A stretch of 10,944 bases of DNA from Pavlovales sp. CCMP2436 (taxonomy: Eukaryota; Haptophyta; Pavlovophyceae; Pavlovales), in assembly GCA_026770615.1 (NCBI GenBank), contig MU631415.1, positions 261,202 to 272,145 on the forward strand. Reading direction: 5' to 3'. This document shows, one piece after another, positions 1 through 7,793 of the stretch (positions are counted from its first letter, which is position 1; every line of letters starts with the position of its first letter). Under the pieces are notes generated by a model. The model saw only the letters and a program-made list of their open reading frames with translations. It was not told the DNA's origin and did no database searches. The translations under genes and the position numbers were made by a program.

Positions 1-780
1 TCCGAGCTGTGCACGACGTCGCACGCGCGCTGGCGAGCCGCGGCCGCCTCTCCGCGCAGCCGCGGCCGACGGGCGGCGAGCAAAAGCTTGTCACTTATTG
101 GGCTAAGGACGTGCACACACTTCGCAGAGCGAGTCGAGCGAAGATCGGGAAACAAAAAATGACTCACACGAGTGTTTCGCGCGATCTCTTAAACAAGCCA
201 TCGCGCGCGGGCGGGCATCGCCGCCAGCCCGAGTACGAGCTCTGTATGAAACGCGACCACGGACCCGCACTGTGATTCAGTCGACCCATGGCAAAATCGT
301 TTTTAAAATGTATTCAAATTTGTGAACAAAGGCAACCTCTAATCGGTTCAAAGCTAGGCGGCCGGTTGTGGTTTACCCGAATCCAAACCGCGCTCGCCTT
401 GGCGCCGATTGTGGATACGGGTAGGATGTCGATAGGACAGTGGATTTCTTCCTCGCGGGCGTAACAGTGGGCGAAACGACGAGGTCATTATGTTTATTGG
501 CAAAGTAGGATTTGGTGGGCCTGGCAACGAAGCTAAAAGAAGGGCGCGCCACCACGGGGCCAGCCACAGGGCCCGGGCTAGCCAGCCCGGGAGAATGATC
601 GGGACAAAAACTAACAGTTCGGACAGGCAAAGCACGGACGGACCGAGGTTAAATTATCTCACGGGCTTTTAAAAGAAGTGGCCGTTTTTGAACCCCACTC
701 ACGGTCACGCCCGGCTCAGCTCCTGCCGGCCGCTCCATAAACTGTAGCTCCGGCTCATCCGTAGCTCCGGCTCATCCGCA
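1..780. other. Left-edge region without a supported gene
   Basis: The first about 80 bases are very GC-rich and could be the tail or edge of a gene lying mostly to the left, but no frame gives a recognisable protein. The rest is mixed in composition. A short hairpin sits at 572-591: an 8-bp stem CCCGGGCT/AGCCCGGG with a 4-nt AGCC loop. The last part is the presumed promoter and 5' UTR of the small gene starting at 781. No TATA box is obvious there. Confidence 0.4.
744..777 (+). repeat. 17-bp tandem duplication just upstream of a start codon
   Basis: The unit GTAGCTCCGGCTCATCC occurs twice back to back (744-760 and 761-777), ending three bases before the ATG at 781. It therefore lies in the presumed 5' leader of the small two-exon gene. 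An in-frame stop (TAG at 745-747) lies within the first copy and rules out an N-terminal extension of the protein in this frame. Confidence 0.85.
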
Positions 781-1202
781 ATGGACGCATCGTCGAGCTT
801 CATGCTGCGGATGGGCAACGACACCGAGACGCGGCGGCAAACCAAGTTCATTAACGAAGTCAAGAAGCACCCGCAGTTCCGCCCGCGCATGCTCGAGCAG
901 CCCAAGAAGCCGTACAAAGGTGCGAACGCCCGGGCTCTCGCGGTCTGAGAAGGCCTGCTCTGTGCTACTGCAGAGTTGGGCATGAGGATGCGCTCATCTG
1001 CTTGCGCGCTGCGCTTGGGAAGGGGGGGGGGTGAGCTGCCGTCGCTTAGCCACCTGACGTGCGCGTTCCCCATCCCCGCTCTTTCGTCATCGCAGAAGTA
1101 CAGCTCGGCAAGGGGCCCGTCGTCGTCTCGCACGAGGCCCGCAGCACCGGCCACGAAAAAAAGAGGCCGCACGAGTGGGGACCGCTTGGCGGTTGGTATT
1201 AG
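781..1202 (+). CDS. Small charged protein of unknown function, two exons (81 aa)
   Basis: I do not recognise the family. Exon 1 is 781-919 and ends AAAG|GTGCG. The intron is 920-1095 (176 nt, ending TCGCAG). Exon 2 is 1096-1202 and ends in TAG. The phase-1 junction joins cleanly as ...KPY-K-E-VQLGKG.... Without splicing the frame stops soon after the exon. The protein begins MDASSSFMLRMGNDTETRRQ and ends HEWGPLGGWY. It is rich in K, R, H and E, with no membrane segment. The look is that of a small organelle or complex subunit, but that is only an impression. The start is fixed by an in-frame stop at 745-747; later methionines (residues 8 and 11) are possible. The intron contains a run of ten G (1022-1031). 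Support comes from codon-like composition in both exons and consensus splice sites, not from homology. Confidence 0.6.
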
Positions 1203-1970
1203 AGCTGCCTCGGAGTGTCTCAAATCGCCTGTGATGCCGTTCTTGGCGACGGCTGCCCTGCCCCGGCTCTGGCTCGGCTCAAGGCGCTCAAGCTTAATTT
1301 GCTGCGTGTGGTCGCCCGTCGGTCTCGGAGACAAGAGTGGGTTGCACAGGGGTGCAGGGGTGATTAGATTGCGCTGACCACGCGGGCGGCGAATCGGCTC
1401 AGCGCGCTTGCTGTGGCATAGTGGGTTGCGGCCGACCGGTTTGAGCCGTCCGTATCAGTCCAGCTCTGCTCACACTAGAAGTTCAACGCTGTATTTGACG
1501 TAGCTACGCCTACTGACACTGTCACTCACTGCGGATTGCGTTGACTGCGGTGGCTGATGGAATCCCAATCAGGAATATAAAAACTCACGCCCATCGGAAT
1601 CGTGGCACGCGGCCATGCGCAGCTGCTGCTCGCGCGCTTGAGCGCGCTGGCCCCGATCGTTGCCCAGCGTAGGAACACGACAAACAGCAACCAGCAGATC
1701 ATCTCCCTAAACGCCCTTGCCCGGGCACACTACCGGAGATCCATCGGCACGCGCGGTGGCGCCCAAGCCAGCGCAGCCCTAAGGCACGCAGCAGGCAATG
1801 GGCGACGCAGCGCTCAGACCAGCACAACATTCAGAACAGTCAGACGCCAGCTTTAATCCCTATCATAAAAAAAAAAAAAAACATAGACGGGATATACCCC
1901 ATGGCGGGCGTCACCTGTTTCAGCAAAAGGAAGATTCGAGCGCTGAATCTAATTTAAATTCTTATTTTCT
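1203..1970. other. Intergenic region without a supported gene
   Basis: GC content falls along this stretch. A TATA-like element, TATAAAAA (1575-1582), is followed by a stop-free frame that has no ATG start and no recognisable product. A run of 15 A occurs at 1867-1881. I see no RNA gene. The stretch may hold decayed transposon sequence, given the retroelement remnant downstream. Confidence 0.4.
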
Positions 1971-2204
1971 GATGTATCTATGATTCTATGTATTTTAAGT
2001 ATTGATGTATCGACCTCGACGATACCTCAGTCCAAACGATACATCAAAAGATACATCATTTAAAAAAAAACTGGCCCCTATACATCCGATACATCTACCA
2101 CGCTATGTTACCAGTATCGTGACTCGCGATACATCAGAAACATCCGATACATCCGATATACATCCGAAACACGAAACATTCCAAAACATCAGTTTTGATG
2201 TATC
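1971..2204. repeat. Cluster of the 8-mer GATACATC / GATGTATC
   Basis: Eight exact copies occur within 234 bp. Five read GATACATC on the + strand (starts 2038, 2050, 2088, 2128, 2146). Three read GATGTATC (starts 1971, 2004, 2197) and occupy the outer parts of the cluster. Near copies such as GATATACATC (2155) and CATCCGATAC also occur. Spacing is irregular, so this is not a simple tandem satellite. It may be a decayed satellite, the end region of a mobile element, or a binding-site array. Confidence 0.8.
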
Positions 2205-2346
2205 ACCACCCCTTTGGACCTCTGGTGGCTGAGTAGTGAGTTAAAAATTTGTGTCCGCCGTCATGACAATAAATAATAATATTAAAATAAGACTTGAAAC
2301 TGATGAATCTCAATTGACAGTTATAACTATCTAAGTCTAGCCATGA

Positions 2347-2904
2347 AGCTCACTTCAATTTATAAAAATAAAGTTGTTGCTCGCAGCGCTTCCTCCTCCG
2401 ACTATGCACATCTTCAAGTACGCTGCCCTCGCGCCGCAGTACGTCGCCCTCGGCGTCACAGACATCGACCAGTATATCTCCAATCGGAAATTACGCTGGG
2501 CGGGAGATGTGATGCGCATGAGCATGTCGAGACTTCCTCGAATTTTCATGACATCGTGGGTCAACGCACCGCTACGCATCGGGCGACCGCTGATCTCCTA
2601 CGGACACGACCTAACTCGCGAGCTCAACAACGTCGGCTTCAACCTTGACGGGCAAGCAGTCGGCGTTGGCGTCTCGACGAGCTGGGGCAAGGCCGCACAA
2701 GACAAGGCATCCTGGCGCAAACTGACGAGCCTATGTACCGGACGTGAAACCCATCTTCAAGAAAACCCGAACGAAATCGCCTGCTCGAAGCTCTGTACCG
2801 GCGCTTTGGTACCACCGCAAGGTGACGCTAAAGCTCAGCAGATTGACGCTCAGACGCTGACCCCCGAGGTCTCTTGGACGCAGAGACTGCGCCCCAGGCG
2901 GTAG
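2347..2904 (+). pseudogene. C-terminal remnant of a LINE-type retrotransposon polyprotein
   Basis: The open stretch runs from just after a stop (2344-2346) to the TAG at 2902-2904; the first ATG is at 2404. Counting from that ATG, residues 28-40 read NRKLRWAGDVMRM, followed by SRLPRIFMTSWV and a GRPLISYGHDL segment, then a WGKAAQDKASWRKL stretch. This order (RWAGH-V-RM, then LPR, then GRP...YG, then an A-x-D-...-W block) is the usual region downstream of the reverse-transcriptase domain in non-LTR elements of algae and invertebrates. The catalytic FADD box, endonuclease and thumb are absent, so this is a 5'-truncated copy, as expected from target-primed reverse transcription. The frame is still open over about 180 codons, so the insertion is not very old or only this part survived. 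No poly(A) tail or target-site duplication was found. Confidence 0.75.
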
Positions 2905-2970
2905 AAGGGGCATCATAACAACATAGCATACTCGTAGCGCGCGTGCGCCGTGCCAGCCAGCGCTTTGTAG

Positions 2971-3445
2971 GTGCAGTGGTGCACTAATGGGTCGAAATCC
3001 GAATTAGTGGCCAGTCCGGGGGGAAATTGCGAAAAAAGCCGGTGAAAATCCGTCAGAGTAACTCAGGAACCGGGTTGAGCACAGAGGAGTTAGCGATGCA
3101 GATTCGTGAATGAGGCGGCACCCCATTCACGAATCTGCATCTAACTCTTATGTGCCCCATCGGGAACCATGACTTTCTTATCGCTTCCGAGCGCTGAGAA
3201 TCGAAAATGTTAGTTACCTTTAGCATGTTGTCGACCCCAGATGCACTCGAGATGCACACAAGGTGGGCTACGACCGTCGAGAAGGGCTCTATTTGACAAC
3301 AGCTATTGGTACTTAGCGCACAGGGGCGAAGAATGTCTCCTACTTCGTCCCGCCCACAACTTTCCCCCCTCCCCAGTGCGGAATCGCGCCACTAAGTCGG
3401 ATTTCGACCCTAATGGTGAGCGGTTCAGACCACCGTGCAGCATGA
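2971..3445. mobile_element. Non-autonomous inverted-repeat element (MITE-like)
   Basis: A 23-nt block at 2989-3011 (beginning GGGTCGAAATCCGAA) is matched in reverse complement at 3388-3410 with one mismatch (22/23). The similarity extends inward as GGGGGGAAATTG (3018-3029) against CAACTTTCCCCCC (3357-3369), and more weakly outward. No long reading frame with a recognisable transposase lies between the arms. The left arm also folds on itself (CACTAAT 2982-2988 with ATTAGTG 3003-3009). The exact ends and any target-site duplication are unresolved, so the limits given are approximate. Confidence 0.6.
3080..3154. repeat. Long internal hairpin (inverted repeat, 24 paired bases per arm)
   Basis: The left arm 3087-3112 pairs with the right arm 3124-3147. 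GAGTTAG pairs with CTAACTC, then a 2-nt CG bulge on the left, then a perfect 17-bp pairing (ATGCAGATTCGTGAATG with its complement). The loop is 11 nt (AGGCGGCACCC). A further CACA/TGTG outer pairing lies at 3080-3083 and 3151-3154. The hairpin lies inside the inverted-repeat element, off centre. Confidence 0.85.
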
Positions 3446-3578
3446 ATATGTACTGGCGTACTGGTTAAAGTACTGCGTAGTCGCCGGTGCCAGTGCTTGT
3501 CGTTATCGCTCGGCATTAAGTCGGCGTAGCCAGTCGTGATGCAGAAGGCAAAGATGCCCGGGTGGGACGTGCACTCGC

Positions 3579-4262
3579 TCAGATGGTGACATCAATCCGC
3601 TGCTCCGAGCGCACACCGACAGAGTGAATTCGGGCCTGCCGGACGAAGTACTCGGTGAAGTCGCCAATCTCGTACGCACGCTGGCTCTCGGACTTGTAGT
3701 AGCTGTCCATATCGATCCCATAGCGGCTTGTCGTCGCCCGGCCGGTGACTGAGTTGTGCGGCGCGGAAGTACCGTTCCACGAGTTGAGCGGCACGGAGGG
3801 GTGGTCAAGCGCGCGGTGGATGAAGCCTTCGATGTCGGATTGCGCCGGCCTGTCCGTCTGCGTGTATGGGTAGTGGATCACGCCGAGCTGGAAGGCTCCG
3901 TTATCGTACTGGGTACGCAGCCACCAGTCGCCCGGCATGGGTTCGGGCATCTGCAGCTTGCGGTACGGTGCGAAGGAGACGGCCGGCGGGTCCGGCATCC
4001 TGCGGTGCGGCGCGGCGCTGCGAGGCCGGCGCATGCCCGGCGGCGCGACGACCCGGGGTGGGGCCTCCTTGATCAGCGAGCCGGCGAGTTGGGAAGCCTC
4101 GACCTGCACTGGCCACTGGTACGTGAAGAAGCCCTTCGGGTCGGCGCGCGCTTCGAGATGAGCCTTGCTCGGCCTGGCCGTCGGCGTGATTGCGCGGTGG
4201 CTGACCGTTGCGGACTTGGGCCGCTCGCGGCGCGTCTGCGAGAACGAGAGCGATCGCTCCAT
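3579..4262 (-). CDS. Unrecognised 227-aa protein, single exon
   Basis: The frame is open on the minus strand, with ATG at 4260-4262 and a TGA stop at 3579-3581. It starts MERSLSFSQTRRERPKSATV. The first half is basic and rich in proline and arginine (for example PPGMRRPRSAAPHRR), which looks disordered. The second half has ordinary mixed composition (GDWWLRTQYDNGAFQLGVIH, SEQRIDVTI at the end). No known domain is apparent to me. The open frame extends 27 codons upstream to an ATG at 4343 and would add a hydrophobic stretch (VAIVSLLLRLLLHLKFAV). That DNA is less GC-rich, and TTTGCAG sits just before the chosen ATG, so it reads as 5' UTR or intron; the longer signal-anchor form cannot be excluded. 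The opposite strand is also open for 179 codons, but its product is arginine-rich and looks like a shadow. A microtubule or flagellar role would be a guess from the look of the N-terminus. Confidence 0.6.
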   Translation of the reverse strand: MERSLSFSQTRRERPKSATVSHRAITPTARPSKAHLEARADPKGFFTYQWPVQVEASQLAGSLIKEAPPRVVAPPGMRRPRSAAPHRRMPDPPAVSFAPYRKLQMPEPMPGDWWLRTQYDNGAFQLGVIHYPYTQTDRPAQSDIEGFIHRALDHPSVPLNSWNGTSAPHNSVTGRATTSRYGIDMDSYYKSESQRAYEIGDFTEYFVRQARIHSVGVRSEQRIDVTI

Positions 4263-5420
4263 GACTGCAAACTTGAGATGCAACAACAAACGTAACAGAA
4301 GAGATACTATTGCAACAGCACACTGGACGTTGGAAAACCGCACACTGGACGTTAGGCGCGCAAATCGGCTTCAAGCCAGCAAGTTTGAGGGGACGGGACG
4401 GCCGGCCGAGCATACATCGTGGGTGGCACTTCCGAGTACTGCGCAGCGCGCGCCCCCTCATCGAATCGGCTACGCGAGGCTCGCGCCTGCCCACCGCACC
4501 GCGCGCGGCCAAATTTTTGCAACCGCGCCCTTTTAAAATTGTATCTTGGGTGGGTGTGTGGGTGATTTCTAAATATGATTTTATCGTTATGAGAAATCAA
4601 AGAAGTTAAAGATAATAATATTAATGCGAGGCGCATGTGCTTCATTCGGGCCCGAATGCTGTAAAACTTCTGTCTCCTACGGGATGCCGACCGGAGGATG
4701 CACCGAATTTGTGAGAACCTGCTGAGCCGCTTCCCGTACGGACATATAACTTATTGACGGACAACCCGGCAATACGATGTATGTCTTTCATGGGGTCATG
4801 CTGCGGACTCATGCTATCGACTTGGTGCTGGGGCACCGGGTGCTCTGACTCTGAGGTTTTATCCGGACCAGAGCTGGACCGCTCTGATACAACAGTGAAG
4901 ATACAACGTTCTGTCCGGACAGCATTGTCTTGGCAGACAGTCGTCCTGCCCTAGTTGAGTATTACTAAAAATAGGACAGGCCTCAAAATCAAATACTAAA
5001 AAATGGCGGTGACTAAAAGTGGAGATGAAGTAATTTTAAGTGTTTTAAAATAACAGCAAATTCAGGTGATTTTTATTTGTTATCTCTGAAAATAAAAGGA
5101 GTCAACATTATATAAGAAAAATGAGCTCTTTTCAACCAATATCACTAACACCGGCCCGGGGTGAATACGCCGAATTCACTTGTGAGAGTGACGTCGTTAT
5201 GAACCAACGACGATGAGAGGACTTGAGCTTAAATAAATTATATAATTAATGCAACCCAGGACCGACATAGTCACCCGGGTTCCGCCGGCGCTCGCCGGGC
5301 CGAGCTCGATCCCCCGTCGCCGCCGTGTCCGCCTGCTCGCGCTGAAGGGACCTCCCCAGCAGCCGCGAGCGAGCGGGAGTAATTGCCCAGGCTGTGGGCG
5401 GCGGCGGCTCTGGGCGGCAC
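4263..5420. other. Intergenic region without a supported gene
   Basis: The left part is the presumed promoter region of the minus-strand gene ending at 4262. The middle (4640-4955) has moderate GC and short palindromes, such as CTGTCCGGACAG (4911-4922), but no recognisable product. 4960-5250 is AT-rich. The right end is probably the 3' UTR of the carboxypeptidase gene on the minus strand. Nothing else is supported. Confidence 0.4.
4320..4354. repeat. 13-bp direct repeat upstream of the 227-aa gene
   Basis: CACACTGGACGTT occurs at 4320-4332 and again at 4342-4354, separated by GGAAAACCG. Both copies lie 60-90 bp upstream of the chosen start codon of the minus-strand gene. They could be regulatory or a chance short duplication. 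Confidence 0.7.
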
Positions 5421-6395
5421 CTAGGCCGAGCTGACGGCCGCCGTCTCCGATGCCGCCCGGCCGCGCCTGGACCTCTCGTGTGCGGCTTTGCTGTCCGAGG
5501 AGCGCTGCTGTTGCGCCCCGACGATCTGCGCCCCGCCACTCCGCGCAGGAATGGCGCCCGAGCAGCCGGTCACAGATCCGGGGGCGACGGGCGCGGCCAG
5601 CGCAGGGATGGCGCCCGGCCCCGCGCGCGTTCCTGACAGGCCGCCAGGGCCGCAGTACCACACGGACTCTGCGTTGGGGAGTAAGGGGTGCGGAGAGCCG
5701 CCATCGTGCGGGTAGGTGGCCGCCGCGGTGCCCCCAGCGCGCGCCCGCACACTGCCACTCCTGCCCAACTCGGAATACCAGCTGCCCAGGGCAGCTCTAC
5801 CGCTGCCGTTGACAATACCGCTACAGCTGCCGCTGCCACTTCGTCTGCCCGCAGCGGCGGCAGGATGCGGTACAAGTGGTGGCGCGGGACTTTGCGTCGC
5901 GGAGGCGCCCATCGGGCCGACGGCCGGCGCCAAGCCCGCATGCGACGGCACAGTGCTCCCGCCCGTCTGCGCGCTGCCGCCCGTCTGCGCGCTGCCGCCC
6001 GTCTGCGCGCTGCCGCCTGTCTGCCCGCCGTTGCTGCCCTGCCCGTTACTTCTGGCCTGCGCGCCGCTGCTGGCCTGCCCGTTACCAATACCGTTACAGC
6101 TGCCGCTACCAATACCGTTACAGTGGTAGATGCTGAGCGCCAGTCCGATCTGCCGGCCCAGTGCGCAGTAGCCGTCCTGCGAGTAAGGCGCGGGCTTACC
6201 GCCCGCCAGCCCGCAGAAGAAGGAGACCTGTAAGTGATTGATACACACAACCATCAGGGGGGGCAGGGAGAGGGCAGGGAGCTCCCCGCAGAAGAAGGAG
6301 ACCTGCGAGGAATGTCACACACAACTGTCAGGGGGGAGGAGAGAGGAGGGGAGAGGAGCAGGCGCACCTCGTGGATTTTTTTTTTTTTTTTTTTT

Positions 6396-6454
<59 letters not shown>

Positions 6455-7793
6455 TTTTTTTTTTTTTTTTAATTTTAGTATGATTTATTTTTATGATTTG
6501 TGTTTACAGTGGAGAGGAGCAGGCGCACCTCGAGTGTGAAGCAGTGCGCGCCTGCCAGCAGGTCCGAGAGCGCGCGCCTGCCCGTGCCCGCCTTGGCCGG
6601 GTCCGCGCAGAACTTGGCGGAGGAGAAGGCGAAGTCTGGAGCCACGCTGGAGAGCGCGCGCGGGAAGGCCGCCTCCCGCTCAAAGGTGGCCGGGTCACCG
6701 CGCGAGTTGCAGAAGAGGAAGCCGCCCGTGGCCGTGGAGTGCGCGTGCAGGTCCAGGCAGACGGAGGGGCTCCAGCATGCGCTGCGTGCGTACCGCTCCA
6801 TGTACCCCTTGAGCGCCAAGATGGTCGGCGAGGCCCACTCGCTTGGGGTCTGCCAGTGCCGGTTCAGGTCCATTCCGAGCGAGGAGCAGCGGTAGTTGCC
6901 AAGGAAGACGCCATCGGGGTTGAGCATGGGTACGAGCTTGAGCAGGCAGAGCGCGCGCAGGCGCACAGCCGCCGGCTCGTCGGAGAGGAGAAACTCGAGC
7001 AACCCGTGCATCATGAACGACGACGGCGACTCGCCCGGGTGCACGCGTGCGCTCACGAAGACGACCGGCAGCCTGCGCCCGTCGGCAGCGCTGGCGGACG
7101 CGTCGCGCTGCAGATTCTCAGGCGAACTGATCGTGAGCAGGTCAAGCCTGTTGGCAGGGCGGCAGCGGTGGGCAGGGGGCGGCGGTGAGGAGAAAACATA
7201 CTTAAATAAAATAAGTTGATTTTTTTTGGAGCCGCGTGGGGCGCGAAGAGTGGCCGGGGGCGCGGCACGCACCGGCGGTGCTGCAGCGTGCGGCATAGCA
7301 GCTCGCGCCGGTAGATGGGCAGCGAGAGCGCGTCCAGCCGGTGCAGCTGCTGCTGCAGGTGCGAGTAGCTGTACGGGAAGCAGTAGGCGAAGCTGTACAC
7401 CTCGGCGCGGTCGAACTGGAAGGCGAACGACAGCACGTAAGCGTGCTCGTGGCGCGGCGAACGATAGTAGTAGACCAGGTTCGGCGGCAAGCGCTCCCAC
7501 TGCGGCCGGCTGGCCGAGCGCACGCAGGGCGTCATACCGTCACGGTAGAGCGAGCGTGTTTTGGAGAACCCGGAGAGGTGGAGTAGCATCTTCTGCCCCG
7601 GCTGCATGTTGGAGATTGCGAAATGGTACCACACGCGGAAGCGCGGGTTGAGCGTGTCGCCGCGGACGCCGACCTCCCACTCCAGCGCATTGAGGTGCGT
7701 CACGGTCCCCATTGCTCCATCCTCGAAGGCGGCGTCGAAGAGGAGATGGCCCCTCAAGGGCGCATCCACCCTCGCCTTCGGGAAGCCCTTCAT
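5421..7793 (-). CDS. AGBL4: Cytosolic carboxypeptidase, CCP6/AGBL4 type (tubulin deglutamylase), three exons
   Basis: This is an M14 metallocarboxypeptidase of the CCP group, which removes glutamates from the tails of tubulin and related proteins in the cytosol and cilia. Exon 1 is 7273-7793, exon 2 is 6529-7147 and exon 3 is 5421-6227. Introns are 7148-7272 (125 nt, phase 2) and 6228-6528 (phase 0). The product is 648 aa. The N-terminal CCP domain spans about residues 15-160, with FSKTRSLYRDGMTP and RPQWERLPPNLVYYY. The peptidase domain shows VHPGE (zinc ligands H210 and E213), MLNPDGVFLGNYRCSSLGMDLNRHW, LDLHAHS (zinc ligand H308) and AGTGRR. FTLE ends exon 2 with the presumed catalytic E380. 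Exon 3 restarts VSFFCG and includes PYSQDGYCALGRQ, as in AGBL4. All key residues are present. From about residue 415 the tail is Gly/Ser/Ala-rich with GGSAQT repeats and is far longer than the animal C-terminus. The start at 7793 is chosen because FDAAFEDG follows closely, as in relatives. An ATG at 7886 would add 31 Gly-rich residues. Confidence 0.92.
5961..6032 (-). repeat. 18-bp tandem repeat encoding GGSAQT in the carboxypeptidase tail
   Basis: Three identical 18-bp units lie at 5961-5978, 5979-5996 and 5997-6014, followed by a diverged fourth (6015-6032). On the coding strand each encodes a permutation of the hexapeptide GGSAQT. The perfect identity points to recent slippage expansion. 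Confidence 0.9.
6083..6123 (-). repeat. 24-bp-period repeat in the carboxypeptidase tail
   Basis: A 17-bp unit (TACCAATACCGTTACAG on the + strand) occurs at 6083-6099 and 6107-6123, separated by CTGCCGC. It encodes the repeated CNGIG-type peptides at the start of the low-complexity tail. A related diverged copy lies near 5805-5830. Confidence 0.8.
6211..6335 (-). repeat. Tandem duplication of the 3' splice site of carboxypeptidase intron 2
   Basis: Two copies of a segment containing the acceptor and exon-3 start lie 75 bp apart. The 20-bp core CCGCAGAAGAAGGAGACCTG (+ strand) occurs at 6211-6230 and 6286-6305. Beyond the core the copies have diverged but stay alignable (ACACACAACCATCAGGGG against ACACACAACTGTCAGGGG). 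Each copy ends in CAG|GTCTCCTTCTTCTGCGG on the coding strand. The proximal acceptor, reading from the gene's 5' side, would start the exon at 6302 and the distal one at 6227. Confidence 0.85.
6350..6532 (-). mobile_element. Poly(A)-rich insertion flanked by an exact 22-bp target-site duplication
   Basis: The 22-bp sequence starting GGAGAGGAGCAGGCGCACCT occurs exactly at 6350-6371 and 6511-6532. Between them lie 139 bp that, on the coding strand of the host gene, begin ACTGTAAACACAAATC and become almost pure A. The tract has the form A19-TT-A53-TT-A19 (tract 6376-6470 as T on the + strand). A poly(A) end plus a long direct repeat is the signature of target-primed retroposition. Here almost nothing but tail was inserted, in the sense orientation of the host gene. 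The run lengths in the assembly may not be exact. Confidence 0.7.

Noticed and set aside
9..275. Open frame of 88 codons on the + strand at the left edge
   Set aside because: Composition shifts within it and no motif is recognisable; it may touch the tail of a gene outside the window but cannot be supported.
705..1334. 209-codon open frame on the minus strand
   Set aside because: It lies opposite the two-exon gene and runs through its intron; the product is Ser/Arg-rich with no motif, so it reads as a shadow.
1602..1856. Open frame downstream of a TATA-like element
   Set aside because: It lacks an ATG start (it opens with GTG) and has no recognisable product.
2943..3502. Similar GTGCCAG...GC-TTGT strings on both sides of the inverted-repeat element as a target duplication
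   Set aside because: The match needs gaps and does not abut the repeat ends, so it is not convincing as a duplication.
3756..4295. 179-codon + strand open frame opposite the 227-aa gene
   Set aside because: The product is Arg/Gly-rich, typical of the antisense of a GC-rich coding exon.
5197..5661. Minus-strand open frame running past the carboxypeptidase stop
   Set aside because: It is in another frame, Arg-rich and without a motif; an alternative last exon is possible but has no positive evidence.
5688..6233. + strand open frames with Ala/Arg or Pro/Leu repeats
   Set aside because: They are the antisense reading of the repetitive carboxypeptidase exon 3, which is supported by homology on the minus strand.
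6234..6539. Poly-phenylalanine open frames on the + strand
   Set aside because: They are translations of the T tract of the intron insertion.
6493..7188. 231-codon + strand open frame
   Set aside because: It is the antisense shadow of carboxypeptidase exon 2.
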